A stretch of 64,000 bases of DNA from Candidatus Merdisoma merdipullorum. GTDB lineage: Bacteria; Bacillota; Clostridia; Lachnospirales; Lachnospiraceae. The DNA lies in assembly GCA_018715645.1 (NCBI GenBank), contig DVLE01000001.1:1-64000 (forward strand), read 5' to 3'. Made by a program: the position numbers and the translations under genes. This document shows positions 1 to 7,861 of the stretch, one piece after another (positions within the stretch are counted from its first letter, which is position 1; each line of letters starts with the position of its first letter). The notes beneath the pieces are model-generated. The model saw only the letters and a program-made list of their open reading frames with translations, was not told where the DNA came from and made no database searches.

Positions 1-315
1 TACGGTCCTAACAACGACGGCGTTACCGACTACAATGACACCGACTACGGCCCCAACAACGACGGCGTTACCGACTACAACGACACTGACTACGGTCCTA
101 ACAACGACGGCGTTACCGACTACAATGACACCGACTACGGCCCCAACAACGACGGCGTTACCGACTACAACGACACCGACTACGGCCCCAACAATGACGG
201 CGTTACCAATTATGACGACACCGACTACGGCCCCAACAACGACGGCGTTACCAATTATGACGACACCGACTACGGCCCCAACAACGACGGCGTTACCAAT
301 TATGACGACGGCGGC
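1..315 (+). repeat. 45-bp in-frame tandem repeat, 7 units
   Basis: Units begin at 1, 46, 91, 136, 181, 226 and 271, each starting TACGGT or TACGGC. The last three carry the variant ACCAATTATGAC in place of ACCGACTACAAC. Degenerate shorter units built on AAYTAYG continue to 408. This is an intragenic coding repeat and can be expected to vary in copy number. Confidence 0.9.
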
Positions 316-411
316 GCCACAAATTACGGCAGCACAAACTACGACGACGGCGGCACCACCAACTACGGAAGCAGCAACTACGACGACGGCGGCAGCGATT
401 ACGACGACTAA
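1..411 (+). CDS. acidic tandem-repeat protein, C-terminal part (5' end outside window)
   Basis: Frame +1 is open from the window edge to a TAA at 409-411. It encodes seven 15-residue units of the form YGPNNDGVTDYNDTD, then a Gly/Asn/Tyr/Asp-rich tail ending YDD. Most differences between units (GGT/GGC, CCT/CCC, AAT/AAC, ACT/ACC) fall on third positions of this frame and are silent; the rest are D/N exchanges. That marks this frame as the coded one, not the Thr-rich frame +2 ORF at 35-457. The core NxDGxxDxxD resembles the calcium-binding loop of thrombospondin type 3 repeats, so a Ca2+-binding, extracellular or spore-surface role is possible (inference). Its stop lies 90 bp before the CotH-family kinase on the same strand. 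The N-terminus and any signal peptide are not visible. Confidence 0.75.
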   Translation, partial: YGPNNDGVTDYNDTDYGPNNDGVTDYNDTDYGPNNDGVTDYNDTDYGPNNDGVTDYNDTDYGPNNDGVTNYDDTDYGPNNDGVTNYDDTDYGPNNDGVTNYDDGGATNYGSTNYDDGGTTNYGSSNYDDGGSDYDD

Positions 412-501
412 GCTGTATCTCGCGCAGCTTCCCCGCGAGACGCCGTATGCCGCATGACGGGATCTCCCGCAGTCCGCTGACGTTTCCGCGAGGAAAAAAT
501 C

Positions 502-1944
502 ATGAGAAAGCAATGGCACAGCAATAAAATTTTTCTTGGAACGGCAAGCCTTATCCTTCTGTTCATTGTCCTGTTCACATCAGGAAGCAGAACCGCTCCA
601 AAAAATGACTCCCTGCCGGATTACGCATCGCGGCTGTTCGACGACAGCCGCGTACATACTATCGACATCCAGATCGATGACTGGAAGGCCTTTGTCAAAA
701 ATGCTTCCAACGAGGAGTATGTATCCTGCACAGTCGAAATCGACGGGGAGACCTTTTCCCATATCGGTCTGCGGGCCAAGGGAAACAATTCTCTGCATCT
801 TACGGAGTCCTACGGCCTGTCCCGCTACAGCCTCAAGCTGGAATTCGATCAGTTCCGGGACGGCGGCAATTATTACGGACTTGACAAGCTTTCCCTGGAT
901 GCTTCTTTTCAGGACAATTCCTACCTGAAAACGTATATGACCTACGACATGATGAATTTCATGGGAGTTCCCACGCCGCTGTGCAGCTATGTCTGGGTGA
1001 CTGTAAACGGAGAAGACTGGGGACTGTTTCTCGCCATAGAAGAACCAGAGGAAGCCTTCGCCAGGAGAAATTTTGGCTTAGACCACGGAATGCTCTATAA
1101 GCCTGACTACCGCTCTCTGAATGACGAAAACGCCGACATCGCTTTGAAGTACATCGACGACAATCCGGACAGCTATCCCGGCATCTTTGACAATGCCAAA
1201 TTTACAGTCGGCTCCGACGACCAGTCTCGTCTGATCGAAGCCCTGAAAACGCTGTCCACGGGAGAAGATCTGGAAACAGCAATCAATACAGACGAGGTAC
1301 TCCGGTATTTTACGGTTCAGGTCTTCGTCATGAACTGGGACAGCTATATCGGATACACCGGCCACAATTATTTTCTATACGAGAAGGACGGCATCTTGAG
1401 CATTCTGCCATGGGATTATAACCTGGCCTTTGGCACCTACGCATTGGGAATGACAAATCCCATCAAAGATCCGACCCTCCTCATCAACTATCCTGTCAAC
1501 ACCCCGGCGGAAGGGGAGGTCATGCTGAACCGCCCTCTGTATCACAATCTGATGCAGAATGGCACGTATTTTACTCAGTATCACGAATACTTCGATCTGT
1601 TTCTGACCGACTACTTTGAGAATGGACGTTTTGAAGAAAAGCTCCGGCAAACGGAGGCTCTGATCGCGCCTTATGTGCAGAACGATCCCACTGCCTTCTG
1701 TTCCTACGAAGACCACAGGCTTGCCGTAGATACTTTGGAACAGGTCTGCCTGCTCCGGGCAGAAAGCATCCGGGGACAGCTTGAAGGTACGATTCCTTCC
1801 ACGCTCCGGGAACAGGCGGAACATCCTTCGGTTAAAGTCGACGCCTCACATATTCGTTTGGAGGAGCTTGGGGATTTTGATGATCTGGAAAGCGCAAAAG
1901 AAAGGCAGAACACGGCGCTGGAAGCTATTCCGCCGACAGAATAG
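502..1944 (+). CDS. cotH: CotH-family protein kinase (spore coat type)
   Basis: The 480-residue product fits the CotH family, atypical secreted kinases related in fold to Fam20C that phosphorylate spore-coat proteins in Bacillus. Residues 9-27 are a hydrophobic signal anchor (IFLGTASLILLFIVLF). Family landmarks are RAKGNNS near residue 91, the segment around MNWDSYIGYTGHNYFLYE near 277, and LPWDYNLAFG at 302-311, which should hold the catalytic and metal-binding Asp residues. The start ATG at 502 has a GAGGAA ribosome-binding site. It directly follows the repeat protein that ends at 411, an obvious but unproven candidate substrate. No promoter is visible in the 90-bp gap, so the two are probably cotranscribed. 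The family call is firm; the role in a spore coat is inferred. Confidence 0.85.
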   Translation: MRKQWHSNKIFLGTASLILLFIVLFTSGSRTAPKNDSLPDYASRLFDDSRVHTIDIQIDDWKAFVKNASNEEYVSCTVEIDGETFSHIGLRAKGNNSLHLTESYGLSRYSLKLEFDQFRDGGNYYGLDKLSLDASFQDNSYLKTYMTYDMMNFMGVPTPLCSYVWVTVNGEDWGLFLAIEEPEEAFARRNFGLDHGMLYKPDYRSLNDENADIALKYIDDNPDSYPGIFDNAKFTVGSDDQSRLIEALKTLSTGEDLETAINTDEVLRYFTVQVFVMNWDSYIGYTGHNYFLYEKDGILSILPWDYNLAFGTYALGMTNPIKDPTLLINYPVNTPAEGEVMLNRPLYHNLMQNGTYFTQYHEYFDLFLTDYFENGRFEEKLRQTEALIAPYVQNDPTAFCSYEDHRLAVDTLEQVCLLRAESIRGQLEGTIPSTLREQAEHPSVKVDASHIRLEELGDFDDLESAKERQNTALEAIPPTE

Positions 1945-2021
1945 CTTCCGGCGCCAGCCGCTCTTTATCCGCTCTGAAGGCGGCAGTATCCGTGTACAGG
2001 CCATAAAGCCAAAGGTATCCC

Positions 2022-2672
2022 TTACATAGGGCAGATATGATTTGCTGAAATGACAAAAGCGAACAATTCCTTTTTCCCAGGTACCATGCGAATATCTACG
2101 TACCGCCCTATTTTCAGACTTTCAAGAATTCTGTCATTCAGATACATACGTCTTCTAGCCGTGGAGGTTTCCTTGTCTCCGCTGAAAAACCGAATCGTAA
2201 CTTCCGCTTCCCGTTCTCCACATTCCGCCTTTCCCGTCAGCCGAAGATTCTCCAGCAGAGCTTTTTTCTCCACACCCCTTCTGTTGATCTCCCGGCGCTC
2301 CTCCAGAGGCGTACCGCCAGGATGTTTGCTGCATTCATGCCGGTCCAGCAGTTCCTGGATATGAGCTTCATCCGGATAGCTGTCAAGAATAGCCTGCCCT
2401 TTATCCTTTGGATTATAACGAAGCGGAATCGCTGCTCCCGGAGTCAGAAGAGAAAGCTGCTGCCATGTCACAGGATGTTCCAGAAAGGTTTCAAATACAC
2501 TTCCTTCCTCATCCAGGGCATGTACAAAAATGCGCATCAGAGGAACAGTTCCAGCCAGCTTTCCTGTACGCCGTACGCCGCTGATAAAGCCTACGGTCTG
2601 CGCCGTGCATCTCTGTCTGTAAGCCCGGCGTCCCGCCGCAAATCTCCGAAATATAGAACCGCAGATATTCAT
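2022..2672 (-). CDS. hypothetical two-module protein
   Basis: I do not recognise the family. The 216-residue product seems to hold two similar modules: one with TVPLMRIFVHALDEEG and GAAIPLRYNPKDKGQAIL, the other with AEVTIRFFSGDKE and GRYVDIRMVPGKKELFAFV. Each ends in a phrase like 'constant-times-variable' strands seen in small beta-barrel DUF3592-like proteins; that resemblance is weak. There is no signal peptide or long membrane segment. The track starts at 2693, but an AGGAGG at 2680-2685 lies 7 nt before the ATG at 2672 (MNICGSIF), so I use that start. It is convergent with cotH and divergent from the DnaJ-domain gene. Confidence 0.6.
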   Translation of the reverse strand: MNICGSIFRRFAAGRRAYRQRCTAQTVGFISGVRRTGKLAGTVPLMRIFVHALDEEGSVFETFLEHPVTWQQLSLLTPGAAIPLRYNPKDKGQAILDSYPDEAHIQELLDRHECSKHPGGTPLEERREINRRGVEKKALLENLRLTGKAECGEREAEVTIRFFSGDKETSTARRRMYLNDRILESLKIGRYVDIRMVPGKKELFAFVISANHICPM

Positions 2673-2859
2673 CTCTTTTCCTCCTGACTGCACACGGCTT
2701 CCGGATGGACGCCGTCTTAAGACTGCTTTGATGCTTGTTCTGCTCTTATTATACGAAGCTCTATGAAAAAAGCGCTATCTGTATCCGGTTAAAAATATGT
2801 AAAATTCCGCTGCTCTTTCTCAGCTTTCTTTCCGCCAGCCCTTCCTTCTTTTTCTCCCA

Positions 2860-2888
2860 TTGCTCTGCAGTCTGCAATGAGTTATACT
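2860..2888 (+). promoter_or_regulatory. possible promoter of the DnaJ-domain gene; gap 2673-2982
   Basis: TTGCTC at 2860-2865 and TATACT at 2883-2888 are 17 bp apart. The -10 is good and the -35 matches only in TTG. The rest of the 310-bp gap is pyrimidine-rich with no convincing gene. An ATTATA at 2748-2753 could be the -10 (TATAAT) for the leftward hypothetical gene, but without a clear -35. Confidence 0.35.
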
Positions 2889-2982
2889 TGGTTTATGTGT
2901 TTATGCGCAGGACAGAGACAAATCTGAATCCATATATCCTGTCATACACATCTTCAGAACATACGGAGAAAGGGGCTTTGCT

Positions 2983-3987
2983 ATGACCGCGCCGGAGGCG
3001 TATCAGATACTTGGACTTCCCATCGGGAGCGATTTCAGCGAGATAAAAAAGAAGTACCGCCGTCTCATGCTGCAGGTACATCCCGACGCAGGCAGCCGCA
3101 CAGGCGCCGTCCTGGCAGCACGCGCCCAGGAAATAAATGTCGCTTACTCTGTTTTAAAGAGACTGGCCTGCAGCGGAGATTCTTTTGTTTTCCAGTCAAA
3201 CGGCGGCTTCGCGCAGGAAGGGTATTCTTCTTGCGGGTATCAGACGAAAAAGAAAGAGCGTTCCGCCTGGAACGCCCCCATAAACCAATGCGCTTACCGG
3301 GAACGGGAAATCCTTCACTATGCGGAAGATTCCGAAGGTATGACTCTTGGAAGCTTCCGCATCGCAAAAGGGAAATATCTGTGGATCACAGAGGAGGATT
3401 TTCCCTTATTTCTCCTGAGCGTCTACCGCTGCGGAAAAGAAATCCTGGATGAGATTGACTTTAGCCGGCGGCAGGAACCGGAGCCCGCAGTTCGTCAGCA
3501 AATCCACGCAGAGCTGGTCTATCTGCTGGCTCAGCAGTTTATCGACGGCACCGCTTTGCTGCGTGAGCTTGCGAAAAGAGCTTCCGGGAAGACGGACAGC
3601 GACGTTTTTTATCTCCCGGCCATGCTGGAAAACACCGGCCTTTATCCTGTATCATATGAAGAAGCTCTTTTTCCTTCCAGACTTCAAAAGCACCGCCTGT
3701 ACCTGAAAAACAGCTCAGGTCAGGAGCTTGGCTATCTCTCCTTTCCGGACGATCGCCTGTATTATGTGGTCATTCCGCTCTTTGAACAGCGCCGGGCTCA
3801 GGTACGGATACAGACCGCAGAGCAGCAGTCCGGCTGGCCGGCAGGCGGCAGACGCAAAAAAGACGCCGGCGCTTACCGGCGTCTCCACCTGTGGATCAAG
3901 CTTTCCTCCGGAGAACAAAACGGTCTGCCCGAAAACCTGAATCTGCAGATTGAGCAGCTTCTGAAACGCTACCGGCAGAGCCCTTAA
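2983..3987 (+). CDS. DnaJ (J) domain protein
   Basis: The first 60 residues are a J domain with HPD at residues 33-35, the motif that stimulates Hsp70/DnaK ATPase activity. There is no Gly/Phe region, zinc finger or DnaJ C-terminal domain, so this is a type III J-protein and not DnaJ itself. The remaining 270 residues contain an unrecognised domain with charged, amphipathic stretches, for example near HAELVYLLAQQFIDGTALL. No signal peptide or membrane segment is seen, so it is probably a cytoplasmic co-chaperone with a specific client. The start ATG at 2983 has GAAAGGGG upstream. It stands alone, convergent with the HAD gene. The substrate is unknown. Confidence 0.8.
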   Translation: MTAPEAYQILGLPIGSDFSEIKKKYRRLMLQVHPDAGSRTGAVLAARAQEINVAYSVLKRLACSGDSFVFQSNGGFAQEGYSSCGYQTKKKERSAWNAPINQCAYREREILHYAEDSEGMTLGSFRIAKGKYLWITEEDFPLFLLSVYRCGKEILDEIDFSRRQEPEPAVRQQIHAELVYLLAQQFIDGTALLRELAKRASGKTDSDVFYLPAMLENTGLYPVSYEEALFPSRLQKHRLYLKNSSGQELGYLSFPDDRLYYVVIPLFEQRRAQVRIQTAEQQSGWPAGGRRKKDAGAYRRLHLWIKLSSGEQNGLPENLNLQIEQLLKRYRQSP

Positions 3988-4056
3988 GTTCTTTGTTCCT
4001 ATTTTGCAAAACCGCATACGAACGAATACCCGGCATATCCGCGCAGAACCTTCTTC

Positions 4057-4707
4057 TCACGAGCGCTCGATACATCTGCGCAGCTTTGCTACGCTTTCGG
4101 CTATCTGCATGGCTCCTGCCTGCGAAAGCTCCTCGCGGCTTCCGTATCCATACAGAACTCCAATGGAATCCAGACCATTTTCCCGCGCGCCCTGGATGTC
4201 ATTTTCCCGATCTCCAACCATCACAGCCCCCGACAGTTCCCGCAGTCTCGCGCGTTCCAGCGCATAGCGGATCACATCTCCCTTCTCCACGCGGCTCCCA
4301 TCCATCGTGGCTCCCGCTATGATGTCAAAATAAGAAGCGAGATGAAAATGCTCCAGGACATGAATCGCTGAAGGCTCCGGCTTTGACGTGGCCACAATCG
4401 CGCGCCTCCCCGTATCCTGGAGCCAGATAAGAAGGTCCTCGATTCCTTCATACACCCGGTTTTCATAAATTCCCCTTTCATGGTAATATTCCCGGTAGTA
4501 TTCGATAGCCTTTTCGCATTCTTTCGGTGAAAATCCGTAGTATTTCGCAAAAGACTGAGCGAGGGGCGGTCCTACGAATTTATTCAGCGCCGTCCTGTCT
4601 TTTTCCGTAATATTCCATTTTTTCAGCGCATAGGCTACGGAATTTGTGATGCCGATTCCCGAATCCGTCAACGTCCCGTCCAAATCAAACAAGATCGTCC
4701 TGTACAT
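4057..4707 (-). CDS. HAD-family phosphatase, phosphoglycolate phosphatase-like
   Basis: The 216-residue product has all HAD motifs: DLDGT at residues 8-12 (Asp nucleophile and acid), the Thr/Ser motif ATSKPE, a Lys before GDVIRYAL, and MVGDRENDI for Mg2+ binding. The C1-type helical cap between motifs I and II fits the Gph/PpaX-like subgroup acting on small phosphorylated metabolites. The true substrate cannot be read from the sequence. The ATG at 4707 has GGAGGAAGGAA upstream. It lies downstream of the marR terminator and is probably transcribed separately from the fatty-acid operon. Confidence 0.85.
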   Translation of the reverse strand: MYRTILFDLDGTLTDSGIGITNSVAYALKKWNITEKDRTALNKFVGPPLAQSFAKYYGFSPKECEKAIEYYREYYHERGIYENRVYEGIEDLLIWLQDTGRRAIVATSKPEPSAIHVLEHFHLASYFDIIAGATMDGSRVEKGDVIRYALERARLRELSGAVMVGDRENDIQGARENGLDSIGVLYGYGSREELSQAGAMQIAESVAKLRRCIERS

Positions 4708-4735
4708 TTCCTTCCTCCTCTATTTTCCGGCTGCC

Positions 4736-4777
4736 AAAAATGCTGGAAGCCCGATCTTTCTACCTTGCTTCCAGCAT
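4736..4777 (-). terminator. rho-independent terminator of the fatty-acid operon
   Basis: On the minus strand ATGCTGGAAGC and GCTTCCAGCAT form an 11-bp perfect stem with a 16-nt loop, followed by TTTTT. The 5' arm is the last coding part of marR (Met-Leu-Glu-Ala) and its TAG stop lies in the loop, so translation of the last codons overlaps the terminator. Confidence 0.8.
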
Positions 4778-5215
4778 CTCACAATATTCCGCCAGCCTGT
4801 CGTTGATGGCGGAAAATACTCTGTAAAAGGCTGCCTCCCGTTCCGTCGTGAGATCACCTCTTATCTTCCCTACAATATCCTCTATCAGCACGTCGACCTT
4901 TTTTGCGACCTCCTGTCCATGTTCCGTAAGCACGATCTTGGAGCGCCACCGGCGTTTTGCCTCTGTTCCTTCATAGGACACATACCCCTTCTCCGCGAGA
5001 CTGTCCACAGTCCTTGAGATAGCGGCCTTATCCTCACAGCAGCGAGAAGAAAGTTCCGTTACGGTAAGGCCCTCCGGATGTTTCCCCAAAACCACCATAC
5101 ACATGACATGGATCCCTTTGATCCCAAAAGTTCCGCTCTCTACTTTTTTGATCTGCTGGACGTATTTATATGCGCGCGTAACTGACATGACAAAAAGTTC
5201 AAATCTGTCTTCCAT
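4760..5215 (-). CDS. MarR-family regulator, likely FabT-like regulator of the fatty-acid operon
   Basis: The 151-residue winged-helix protein has the MarR layout: dimerisation helices at both ends and a central recognition helix and wing (LTVTELSSRCCEDKAAISRT, then an Arg-rich wing KRRWRSK). In related Firmicutes a MarR protein, FabT, represses the FAS-II genes in response to acyl-ACP. Here it is the last gene of the fatty-acid transcript instead of the first. The operon promoter carries two palindromes of the type MarR proteins bind, so self-control of the whole operon is likely (inference). The start ATG at 5215 has AGGAAGGTG upstream. Confidence 0.8.
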   Translation of the reverse strand: MEDRFELFVMSVTRAYKYVQQIKKVESGTFGIKGIHVMCMVVLGKHPEGLTVTELSSRCCEDKAAISRTVDSLAEKGYVSYEGTEAKRRWRSKIVLTEHGQEVAKKVDVLIEDIVGKIRGDLTTEREAAFYRVFSAINDRLAEYCEMLEAR

Positions 5216-5256
5216 ATCACAAACACACCTTCCTGTCTCGTAACCAACAACTGCAT

Positions 5257-5403
5257 CCGGACCGGCGCTGGTATAATAGCTATCGCTATTATACCATGTC
5301 CTGCGGACATGATAAATGGATGCACACGGTCCGGCAGGGAATCGCCTCCCTCCGGTCGGCGCCGGACCGGCGCTGGTATAATAGCTATCGCTATTATACC
5401 ATG
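5257..5403. repeat. folded intergenic element with two 42-bp direct repeats
   Basis: A 42-bp sequence is present twice with no mismatch, at 5257-5298 and 5362-5403. Each copy ends in a perfect palindrome with arms GGTATAATAGC and GCTATTATACC around TATC (5270-5295 and 5375-5400). Between them lie another hairpin, CATGTCC-TGC-GGACATG (5295-5311), and a 9-bp stem CGGTCCGGC / GCCGGACCG (5327-5335 with 5361-5369) enclosing an inner stem AGGGA/TCCCT. Almost the whole element can pair. It separates the acyl-CoA synthetase and marR genes within one transcript. It resembles a REP/BIME-like or MITE-derived sequence. A role in mRNA processing is a guess. Confidence 0.8.
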
Positions 5404-5417
5404 GATAATCCGCGGGT

Positions 5418-7067
5418 TCAACCGGCCGCTCTTACGCTGTCCTCGCGGAGCCGGGCTTTCCGTATCTTGCCGCTGATGGTTTTGGGCATCTCGTCTACAA
5501 ATTCCACCATGCGTACCCATTTGTACTCGGCCAGCTCAGAATTGCAGAATTCCCGAATCTCTTTGTCAAGCTTCCGGGAAGCTGTGTAGCCGGGGCCAAG
5601 TACGACGACTGCCTTGATGGCCTGACCTCTGAGCTTATCCGGCACGCCGATGACGCTGCACTCTGCCACAGCCGGATGCTTCATCAGTACGTTTTCCACC
5701 TCGTAAGGCCCGATGCGGAAGCCGCCGCTCTTGATGATGTCGTCAAAGCGTCCGTGAAACCAGTAGTAACCGTCCTCGTCGCGCCATACCGCATCTCCTG
5801 TATGGTACACGCCGTTTCTCCAGACCTTCTGATACCGTTCCTCATCATCGAGATAAGCGCAGAAGATTCCCAAAGGCCGCTTTCCGTCCTTCGGAACCAC
5901 GCAGACCTCTCCGATCTCTCCGTCCGGCACAGGCTTTCCGTCCTTGCCCAGCAGTTCAATCTGATACATGGGTGAAGGCTGGCCAAGGGAACCGTCCTTC
6001 GACGCCATACCTGTAAAGTTGGCCAGGAGAAGCGTCGTCTCCGTCTGACCGTAGCCCTCCCGGAGCGTAAGGCCCGTCTGTTTTTCAAAGCGTTCAAACA
6101 CTTCCTCGCTCAGATATTCTCCCGCTGTCACGGCATGTTTCACCGAGGGAACCGCCGGAGCGTCCTTGCGCGTCAGATAACGGTAAACCGTAGGCGGCGC
6201 GCAGAACGAGGTCACGCCGTATCGGTTGATCACTGCGGCAAGCTGCTTGGGCTCAAAATTGTCAAAGTCATATACCATGACCGCGCTGCCTACAAGCCAC
6301 TGTCCATAGAGCTTTCCCCAGGACGCCTTGGCCCAGCCGGTCTCGGAAATCGTAAAATGAAGTCCCCCGTCTTCCGCGTGCTGCCAATACTTGGCCGTCA
6401 CATAATGTGCCAGCGGATAGGTGAAATCATGAATGACGCCTTTCGGATAACCGGAGGTTCCTGAAGTAAAGTACATGACCATGTGATCCGTAGCCTTCGT
6501 TTCTATACGCGCAAGCTCTGCCGAAGCATGCTTACACGCCTCCGTAAAGTTCTCAAATCCGGGGACATTCTCCTTTACCGTCCACAGCAGGCAGTCCGCA
6601 TCCAATTCCTCCACGGCTTCCCGGACTTTTTCCGGCACCTCGTCGAGAGGCGTACAGATCACAGCCCTGACTTTCCCGCTGCGGATCCGGTAGACAAAAT
6701 CTTCTGTCGTCAGCATATGTGTGACCGGAATCAGCACAGCCCCAATCTTATGGAGAGCCACAGAGAGAAACCAGTATTCATAATGGCGCTTCAGCGCCAG
6801 CATCACGCGGTCGCCCCGCCGGATTCCCGCCTTCAGCAGAACATTCGCAGCCCGGTTGCTCTGCTCCCGAATGTCCGCAAAGGTGAAAATATGTTCCTCA
6901 TGCTCCGTGTTGCACCAGACAAGCGCGCGTTTATCCGGGGTTTCCTCCGCCATTGCGTCCACCACGTCGTAGCCGAAGTTAAAATTATCCGGCCACTGCA
7001 CCTGGAGGTCTGTCAGACGTCCGTTTTCATCTAAGGTTTCTTTAAAAAAGTTCTGAACGATACTCAT
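5418..7067 (-). CDS. AMP-forming acyl-CoA synthetase, medium-chain type
   Basis: The 549-residue ANL-superfamily enzyme activates a carboxylic acid to acyl-AMP and then acyl-CoA. Visible motifs are the nucleotide loop TSGTSGYPKG at 201-210, YGQTETT, YHTGDAVWRDEDGYYWFHGR with the hinge Asp, GGFRIGPYEVE, and the C-terminal catalytic lysine region TISGKIRKARLR. Sequence style fits medium-chain acyl-CoA or acetyl-CoA-type synthetases. Its start overlaps accA by 4 bp (7064-7067), so it is translated with the fatty-acid genes. It could recycle free fatty acids into the pool under FabT-type control. Acid preference is unknown. The ATG has AAGGAG upstream. Confidence 0.87.
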   Translation of the reverse strand: MSIVQNFFKETLDENGRLTDLQVQWPDNFNFGYDVVDAMAEETPDKRALVWCNTEHEEHIFTFADIREQSNRAANVLLKAGIRRGDRVMLALKRHYEYWFLSVALHKIGAVLIPVTHMLTTEDFVYRIRSGKVRAVICTPLDEVPEKVREAVEELDADCLLWTVKENVPGFENFTEACKHASAELARIETKATDHMVMYFTSGTSGYPKGVIHDFTYPLAHYVTAKYWQHAEDGGLHFTISETGWAKASWGKLYGQWLVGSAVMVYDFDNFEPKQLAAVINRYGVTSFCAPPTVYRYLTRKDAPAVPSVKHAVTAGEYLSEEVFERFEKQTGLTLREGYGQTETTLLLANFTGMASKDGSLGQPSPMYQIELLGKDGKPVPDGEIGEVCVVPKDGKRPLGIFCAYLDDEERYQKVWRNGVYHTGDAVWRDEDGYYWFHGRFDDIIKSGGFRIGPYEVENVLMKHPAVAECSVIGVPDKLRGQAIKAVVVLGPGYTASRKLDKEIREFCNSELAEYKWVRMVEFVDEMPKTISGKIRKARLREDSVRAAG

Positions 7068-7846
7068 AAACTGCTCCTTCCAAAGCCCCGGAATCTCTCA
7101 TAACGCTGTTCTCTCAGATCAGATACCTCCAAAAGCTTTTCTATCTCCTCCGAAATTTTCCGGCGAAGCTCTGCATAAAAGACCGGCTGGCCAAGCTGCT
7201 CCTCAGAGATAATCTCCTCCACAAAGCCAAACTTCTCCGCATCCTGGGCCGTCAGCTTCAGGCAGGCCGCAGCCTCCCCCGCTTTTCCGGAATCCTTCCA
7301 CAGAATACTCGCGCAGCCTTCCGGAGAAATCACCGAATAAATGGCGTTTTCCAGCATCCATACCCGGTCCGCCACGGCCAGCGCCAGAGCGCCGCCGCTT
7401 CCGCCTTCTCCGATGAGAATCGAGATCACAGGCACAGAAAGTCCCATCATGGTCATCAGATTTTCCGCAATGGCCTGCCCCTGTCCCCTCTCCTCGGCTC
7501 CGACGCCGCAGTAGGCTCCTGAGGTATCCACAAAGCAGATCACCGGACGTCCGAATTTTTCCGCCTGCTTCATCAGGCGCAGCGCCTTACGGTAACCCTC
7601 CGGTCCCGGCGCTCCAAAGGATCTGGCCGCCCGTTCCTTCACCGTATGTCCCTTTTCGATGGCAATGACCGTCACGGGACGTCCGGAAAGCCTGGCCAGC
7701 CCGCCCACGATCGCGGCGTCGTCTGCAAAACGGCGATCTCCGTGCAGTTCAAAAAACTCCGTGAAAATCTCTTTGATATAATCAAGCCCTGTGGGGCGGT
7801 TGTTGCCCCTGGCAATTTTTACACTGTCATACGCTGTCTTGTTCAT
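7064..7846 (-). CDS. accA: acetyl-CoA carboxylase carboxyltransferase subunit alpha
   Basis: The 260-residue crotonase-fold subunit works with AccD to move CO2 from biotin to acetyl-CoA, making malonyl-CoA. Diagnostic stretches are RPVICFVDTSGAYCGVGAEE, GEGGSGGALALAVADRV and SPEGCASILWKDS. It is shorter than the ~320-residue E. coli subunit, as is usual in Clostridia. AGGAGG lies before the ATG at 7846. It sits 15 bp after accD and overlaps the acyl-CoA synthetase start. Confidence 0.95.
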   Translation of the reverse strand: MNKTAYDSVKIARGNNRPTGLDYIKEIFTEFFELHGDRRFADDAAIVGGLARLSGRPVTVIAIEKGHTVKERAARSFGAPGPEGYRKALRLMKQAEKFGRPVICFVDTSGAYCGVGAEERGQGQAIAENLMTMMGLSVPVISILIGEGGSGGALALAVADRVWMLENAIYSVISPEGCASILWKDSGKAGEAAACLKLTAQDAEKFGFVEEIISEEQLGQPVFYAELRRKISEEIEKLLEVSDLREQRYERFRGFGRSSL

Positions 7847-7861
7847 GTTCCGCCTCCTGGC

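Noticed and set aside
1-315. Possible CRISPR array or minisatellite
   Set aside because: Units are contiguous 45-bp coding repeats without unique spacers.
35-457. 140-residue Thr/Pro/Ala-rich ORF on the edge repeat
   Set aside because: It is frame +2 of the same repeat. Silent third-position changes support frame +1, and this frame has no ribosome-binding site.
2735-2986. 83-residue rightward ORF before the DnaJ-domain gene
   Set aside because: No ribosome-binding site, pyrimidine-rich composition and no family resemblance. It ends on the next start by chance.
5140-5520. 126-residue ORF across the folded repeat element
   Set aside because: It is generated by the duplicated palindromes and overlaps the ends of two real genes.
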